From: Muricea muricata
Taxonomy: Eukaryota > Cnidaria > Anthozoa > Malacalcyonacea > Plexauridae
Reading direction: 5' to 3'
Length of the DNA: 64,000 bases
Assembly: GCA_963855995.1 (NCBI GenBank)
Contig: OY979725.1
Coordinates: 1,054,001 to 1,118,000, forward strand
A program made the position numbers and the translations under genes. Shown piece by piece: positions 59,436 to 64,000 of this stretch (position 1 is the stretch's first letter; each line of letters starts with the position of its first letter). The notes beneath the pieces were generated by a model. That model saw only the letters and a list, made by a program, of their open reading frames with translations, was not told the DNA's origin and did no database searches.

Positions 59436-60766
59436 TTGCGTTTTTTCTTGGAGCTGCATGCATACAATTTAGTGCTTACACGTACACGATTTCCACCTGG
59501 TGCATTTCTCGCTACCGGAATATTATCATGCAGGGACTTGTCCAATGGTCACCTTGGAGTTTTGTCGGTCGACTAACCTCTGTGACCTGCCACGCCCGTT
59601 ATATTTAGTCGGTCTTCTCTAATGCTTATCAACGTAATATTGTTGCTTATCTTGTAAACAGTTTTCAAAACATCGTCATTTTTTTTTCAAAGATGCCAAG
59701 TAAAAAGTGAAAACAGCAACCACCAACCAATGACAGAACAATATGGAAAAGACCGCCCCAAGGCCAGACATGCGCCAAGCGGGAAACATGATGATGATGA
59801 TATCACAATGTACGGTATGTCAAATCAAATTTTCGTTTGGTCTCTAATATTCTGAGATATTTTGTAATATTGATTTTCTCCTTATTTTATGATTGACTGG
59901 ATATAAATAAGTTTGTACCTGCTGGACCAGCCTGATGTTCTATGAAGAGAGAATTCCAATCAGATGAAACCATAGTCCATAAAAAGTACGAAGAAGAAAC
60001 GAGGCCTACCGAAGCCACGACGATCCAAAGATAGAGGGGAAGTAAGTTTGTTAAGTTTCCAATTTTTTTGTCAGTTCAGCTTTGGCTTCAATAAAAATTA
60101 GGATAGAGATTTAATGGGCTGTCCGCCATCTTACATTTTGATGCAAACAACGCTGATTTTGGTGATGCAACAAGTTGCGTTCGCCATGCAAAACCATTCT
60201 CGAACGACTTAAAATATAGCAACTACAGTGGCGGATCTAACGTAGTTCAAAAAAAATTGCCACAGCTCATTCTAGGATATATTTACAATTTAAAATACCT
60301 TCAAAGCAACTTCATTGGTTAGATTTTATTCTTTTGAAATTCATAACCTATGACATTGTTATAAAGTTATTTTAATTTATAAATTTAAAATTGAGCTGCT
60401 ATAATTTATTTTGACTTACCCTGGATCCGCCACTGAGCTAATATAATGTTGAAAATAGACACGAAAATCTACTTATACGCCATCTTGGTTGTGACGCAAC
60501 ATGGATATCCAACATAACCTAAGATGGCGGATGGCTAAGCTTGGGAATAATTCCATAACAACTTAGTAAAAATTCTGCAATCTGCATGCGCAAATATAGG
60601 GTGACATAATGGAAGATAACAGTTCACACATGCATAAAACTCAATAGGCTTCTTGGCTACATTTTTGCATATTTTTAATTCCCATGGGAATACAGCTTGC
60701 TTTGTTCTGATAATGTGTCTGTTTATGGTGAGACTTGACCTTATCATTATAAATATCATTATAATA

Positions 60767-61152
60767 CAGGGTGAGTAAAAAAAACTGATGCTCTTTCAAA
60801 TTCAAATTAGCTGCGAATTTCATTACGGTGTATTCCCATGCGTATACAGAGAACAGATCGTGATTTAGTACACAGTACGTAAACCAATTCTGACAATTCT
60901 TGCACGGCTGAAATTATGCATTTTAACTTCCACTGGGAATTAGATTTTGTTTTAGATCAACGTCTGTCAAACTGCAAGAATGCAATGCTGCTAGTTTGAA
61001 TTTCAATAGTATCAGTTTTTTTACTCATCCTGTACTGTGTACTTAGTCACGATCTGTTCTCTGTATACCTATGGGAATACTTAAAGTCCCGTGATGAAAT
61101 TCGCGGCTGATTTGAATTTGAAAGGGCATCAGTTTTTTTTTTACTCACCCTG
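60767..61152. mobile_element. Mariner-like MITE (CAGGGTGAGTAAAAA ends)
   Basis: 386 bp with ends CAGGGTGAGTAAAAAAAACT on both strands, flanked by TA on each side, the target of Tc1/mariner elements. Arms pair further (GATGCYCTTTCAAATTCAAA, GTATACAGAGAACAGATCGT). An extra internal end (AGTTTTTTTACTCATCCTG, ~61014-61032) suggests a nested or rearranged copy. Confidence 0.72.
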
Positions 61153-61320
61153 TATATCAAGATAGGTTTGCTTTCAGGTTTCTTTTGGCAAGCAGCAACA
61201 ATGGAACGATTAAGTCATTGTTTGTGTGCACTAAAGCAAATTACGGAAGTGGTTTACCTTGTAATACGAAGTGCGAATTGCGCTAAAGTTTTAAAATATT
61301 TCGTCCCTTAGAACTACATA

Positions 61321-61684
61321 CAGGGTGTCCCAAAAAAACCCAAAAACAATTGAAATGATCTATTGTTAACATTTGAATGCCCTAGCACTTGTTAAAAAAT
61401 TAAAATATCTTTGTAAAGTACGTTTGTTTTGCTCATGGGAATTTAATTTGTAAATTGTTTTCTCTAAATCAAATAACCATGCATAAAATTTGATTGCATT
61501 TTTAATATGCACTCGTAGGTTTAGTTTTTTTGTCTGGCATAAAAATGGTTAACACGAAGTATTACATTAATTATGACGGTTATGTCAATACTTTATCCAC
61601 TCATGGGTTCAATTTAGTGCTAGGCATTGAAATTTTAACAATAGATCATTTTCAATAGTTTTTGATTTTGTTTGGGACACCCTG
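61321..61684. mobile_element. Mariner-like MITE (CAGGGTGTCCCAAA ends)
   Basis: 364 bp with ends CAGGGTGTCCCAAA on both strands and TA on each side. Arms continue with AATGATCTATTGTTAA and GCCTAGCACT-like pairing over ~75 bp. The CAGGGTGTCCC end is widespread among animal mariner-derived MITEs. Confidence 0.8.
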
Positions 61685-62479
61685 TAGAGTAACTGTACTA
61701 ACTATAGGGACATTGAAAATTTCATGTCAACTGCGGGTAAGGATTTATATTCCCATAGGCGAACGAAGGTATCGTAGTAGTATTTATTGAGGTCATTGGT
61801 TCATTTATATACTCATAAATCTTTTTTTAGTCAGATAAAATACCCACTTCACCTGAAAATTAGAAGTTGCTAATTTTCAGTTGTAAGTGATTGAATGTTA
61901 ATGAGTAGTTGGCACGAATGCTTAACGCAAATTATTGCCCTACAATTTTGATGAAAAATCTGCATATTAATTAACAGGAACAGTAATTTGAATTCGTGTG
62001 CTGCTCAGAAATCAGCCACATGAATACAAGATGTTTCTGTCAAAGCTATTTTATAATTTAATCGTAATTATTATGTAACGGATACGATTCTTTCATTTCC
62101 AAAGGTGATGGAGGTGCGAAGAAACGCAGAGTAAAAGGATCAGAATGAACGATCCTGGATGATGTTGACCAGAAAATAATAACAATCCGCCAGAATAAAA
62201 AGAGACGACATGTAACAGAAAGTAGTGGTAATTTACGAGTTGGTAGAAAACAAGATACTTATTATTTAGAAGTCAAAGAGGATTTAAGTGAATTTTATTC
62301 TTTTTCGTTGAGAAAAAAGAAAAAGCAGCAAATTGGTTAAAAAAATTAAGATGAATTTGCACAGCAAAAGTTTAAAACAGCGAGAAAATAAGACTTGACA
62401 TTTTTTGCCAATTCTTAAGGGAATATACTTTTTTTCTTAGCTGATGTGATTCATACATGCATGACATGAAAATCAGCAG

Positions 62480-62875
62480 TATCATTAATATTCTCGCGCA
62501 TTTTTAATTCCTATGGGAATACAGGTTTCTTTGGTTTGATGGTAATTCTCAGTTCATGGTGAGACTTGACTTTCTAGTGAAATTCTCTTTGATTGTTAAT
62601 ATGATAAGTATCTTGGTGTATCAGTTTGTTTTGGTAAGCAGCAACAATGGAACGATTAAGTCATTGTTTGTGTGCACTAAAGCAAACTACGAAAGTGGTT
62701 TGAGAGCAGCTGCGATGTACACATGAAGGCGTTTCGGTTAAATAAATATGAGAATTACAGCAATATTTCGATGCTTTTGAACTGCACAGAGATAACTGTA
62801 CTAACTATATAAGGGCATTTAAAATTTCATGACAACTACGGTTAAGGATTTACATTCCTATATATGGATGAGTCT
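62480..62875. repeat. Local duplication, copy B (empty sites)
   Basis: Shares the ordered blocks of copy A (60540-61790) but has neither MITE: the flanks of both insertions are directly joined here. The 50-bp core GCAGCAACAATGGAACGATT... is almost unchanged between the copies. Confidence 0.65.
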
Positions 62876-63763
62876 TTAAAAAAACCACTTTAGCTGTGTT
62901 TGGCGTTTTAAAATGCTTTTTATCTTCGCATAATTCTCATGCTTATTTGACCCAGCCTTAAACTTTGGTAAGTATCAGGTTAAAATTTACTTCGGACCAG
63001 TTAACACAACGAAAAGCCCATGCCCTTACAGCTAAGGTTTTACGTTTGAAAATTCAATCAAATACTCAGCCTAAGTGGGTTTAAGTAGCTAGAGATAACG
63101 TAATTTACATTTTTTTTTGATTTTTTTTTGTTTATAACGTAATTTATTAACTAAATGTATGGACTGTGAGGGTGTGCGCCGTGTGTAAGTTGCATGGGGT
63201 TAGGCTTATTAAAGGAATTAAAATTTTTGAAAGTATGCTCAAAAAACAAAACAGCTAAGTGTAAACTTCAACATAAACTGAATTGGTCTATTATTATTGT
63301 TAATCTCACCCGTCTCTGGATACGACCTTTAATGTTTTCATATTCAACCTTTTTCTGTTTACGTTTGACCTAAAATGTTCAGATAAATTACATTGAAAAT
63401 GCATACTTTACCGAAATTTTAAGTCTTTTAATTTTCGGAATTGGGTGGCAGTCGGGGTGGTGGTGGTGCATGCGGGATATCAGCTGCGAGTGACTGTGTG
63501 ACGGCGAGGAAAGTGAAGGTAACGAATGGAATGCAGGAGCTTAGGACCGAGGAAGACAGCTTAGAACTGAGGCAGGTAGGCAGTTGGTAGGATCAGAGGG
63601 GGGCACTTGTCATTTTGGCTTTGGGATTCAAATTTGCATGCTTAAGTATTCAAGTCACTAACGTTTGTTGCTTTGATTTGTTAGGTACGCGCGGCTGCTC
63701 TCTGGGGAAGATCAACTTAGCAATTTGCACTAGCATTTGCAAGGTTGGTCTTCTCTTTGCCGG
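62876..63763. other. Right-hand intergenic stretch
   Basis: AT-rich sequence with T-runs and a G-rich patch near 63445-63600. No open frame with family motifs and no repeat I could delimit. Confidence 0.3.
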
Positions 63764-63881
63764 CTACCCCGGCCAGCTCTCCGAGTGCTACTTCCACCGT
63801 GAATAAGTAGAAGTACTTGTACTATATGTACAAGTACTTCTACTTTGGTGGAAGTAGCACTTGGAGAGCTGGCCGGGGTAG
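63764..63881. mobile_element. Palindromic MITE-like hairpin
   Basis: 118 bp. Arms CTACCCCGGCCAGCTCTCC then TGCTACTTCCACC, and an inner near-perfect palindrome GTAGAAGTACTTGTAC / GTACAAGTACTTCTAC. Pairing is almost complete along the arms. No target duplication resolved. Confidence 0.65.
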
Positions 63882-64000
63882 GGGGATTTTTTTTATTCAA
63901 TTTCTCAATTCCCATGGGAATTGAATTTTTAATTAAAAGGGGTCACATGTAAATTTTGTAAACAATTTATTGAAAAGAATTTGTAAAGATTACAATTTGA

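Larger units (their letters stand above)
60540..61790. repeat. Local duplication, copy A (carries two MITEs)
   Basis: Blocks shared in order with 62480-62875: TTTTTAATTCCCATGGGAAT, CATGGTGAGACTTGAC, GCAGCAACAATGGAACGATT..., GTAACTGTACTAACTATA, AAATTTCATG and GGTTAAGGATTTA-like. Copy A is interrupted by elements at 60767-61152 and 61321-61684. Confidence 0.65.
58345..62227 (+). ncRNA. Series of exon-like blocks without a coding frame
   Basis: Six plus-strand blocks have good splice borders: up to 58460 (donor GTAAGTATTG), 58624-58689, 58819-58896, 59693-59814, a block ending 60041 (donor GTAAGT) and 62105-62227 (acceptor TTTCATTTCCAAAG). Several have pyrimidine-rich acceptors and consensus donors. 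No block stays open long enough to be coding; 58624-58689 has stops in all three frames. This fits a spliced non-coding RNA or a dead gene, but chance is also possible. Confidence 0.25.

Overview
The window is animal nuclear DNA: AT-rich, dense in spliced genes with GT-AG introns, and littered with short inverted-repeat transposons. Eight spliced genes and one intronless gene can be read from splice sites, reading-frame continuity and protein family motifs. A type II (alternative) NADH dehydrogenase sits among clearly animal genes (TRAF, NUP37, PLEKHG-type RhoGEF, PHPT1). This enzyme is kept by cnidarians and other early-branching animals but lost in vertebrates and flies, so a cnidarian, perhaps an anthozoan, is my best guess; this is inference.

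Layout: 10-1405 (-) 5' part of a TRAF-like RING gene; 1701-8175 (-) katanin p60 (KATNAL1-like, 10 exons, 495 aa); 8905-11015 (+) nucleoporin NUP37 (7 exons, 325 aa), divergent from katanin; 12324-19598 (-) a DYRK/HIPK-like kinase with a ~1,000-residue low-complexity tail (17 exons, 1,406 aa); 20127-24405 (-) alternative NADH dehydrogenase with two EF-hands (8 exons, 586 aa); 24677-25421 (-) phosphohistidine phosphatase PHPT1 (3 exons, 118 aa); 26954-35963 (-) ribosome-biogenesis factor ESF1 (17 exons, 685 aa). Inside the 2.2-kb intron 15 of ESF1, on the opposite strand, lies an intronless gene (28193-28903 +) for a secreted, 12-cysteine protein of unknown function. After a 5.7-kb gap without a supported gene, 41648-54582 (+) encodes a large PLEKHG-like RhoGEF (about 19 exons, ~1,573 aa). 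The last 9.4 kb hold a decayed LINE reverse transcriptase, several short inverted-repeat transposons with visible target-site duplications, a local duplication, and exon-like blocks lacking a coding frame.

The genes are unrelated housekeeping and signalling functions (microtubule severing, nuclear pore, mitochondrial electron transport, rRNA processing, Rho signalling), and no operon-like pathway is evident. The most novel items are the nested secreted protein, the kinase with its long tail, a hAT-type MITE inserted 3 bp upstream of the PHPT1 start codon, and a duplicated block whose second copy preserves the empty sites of two mariner-like MITEs. All exon borders were derived by eye and need transcript support.
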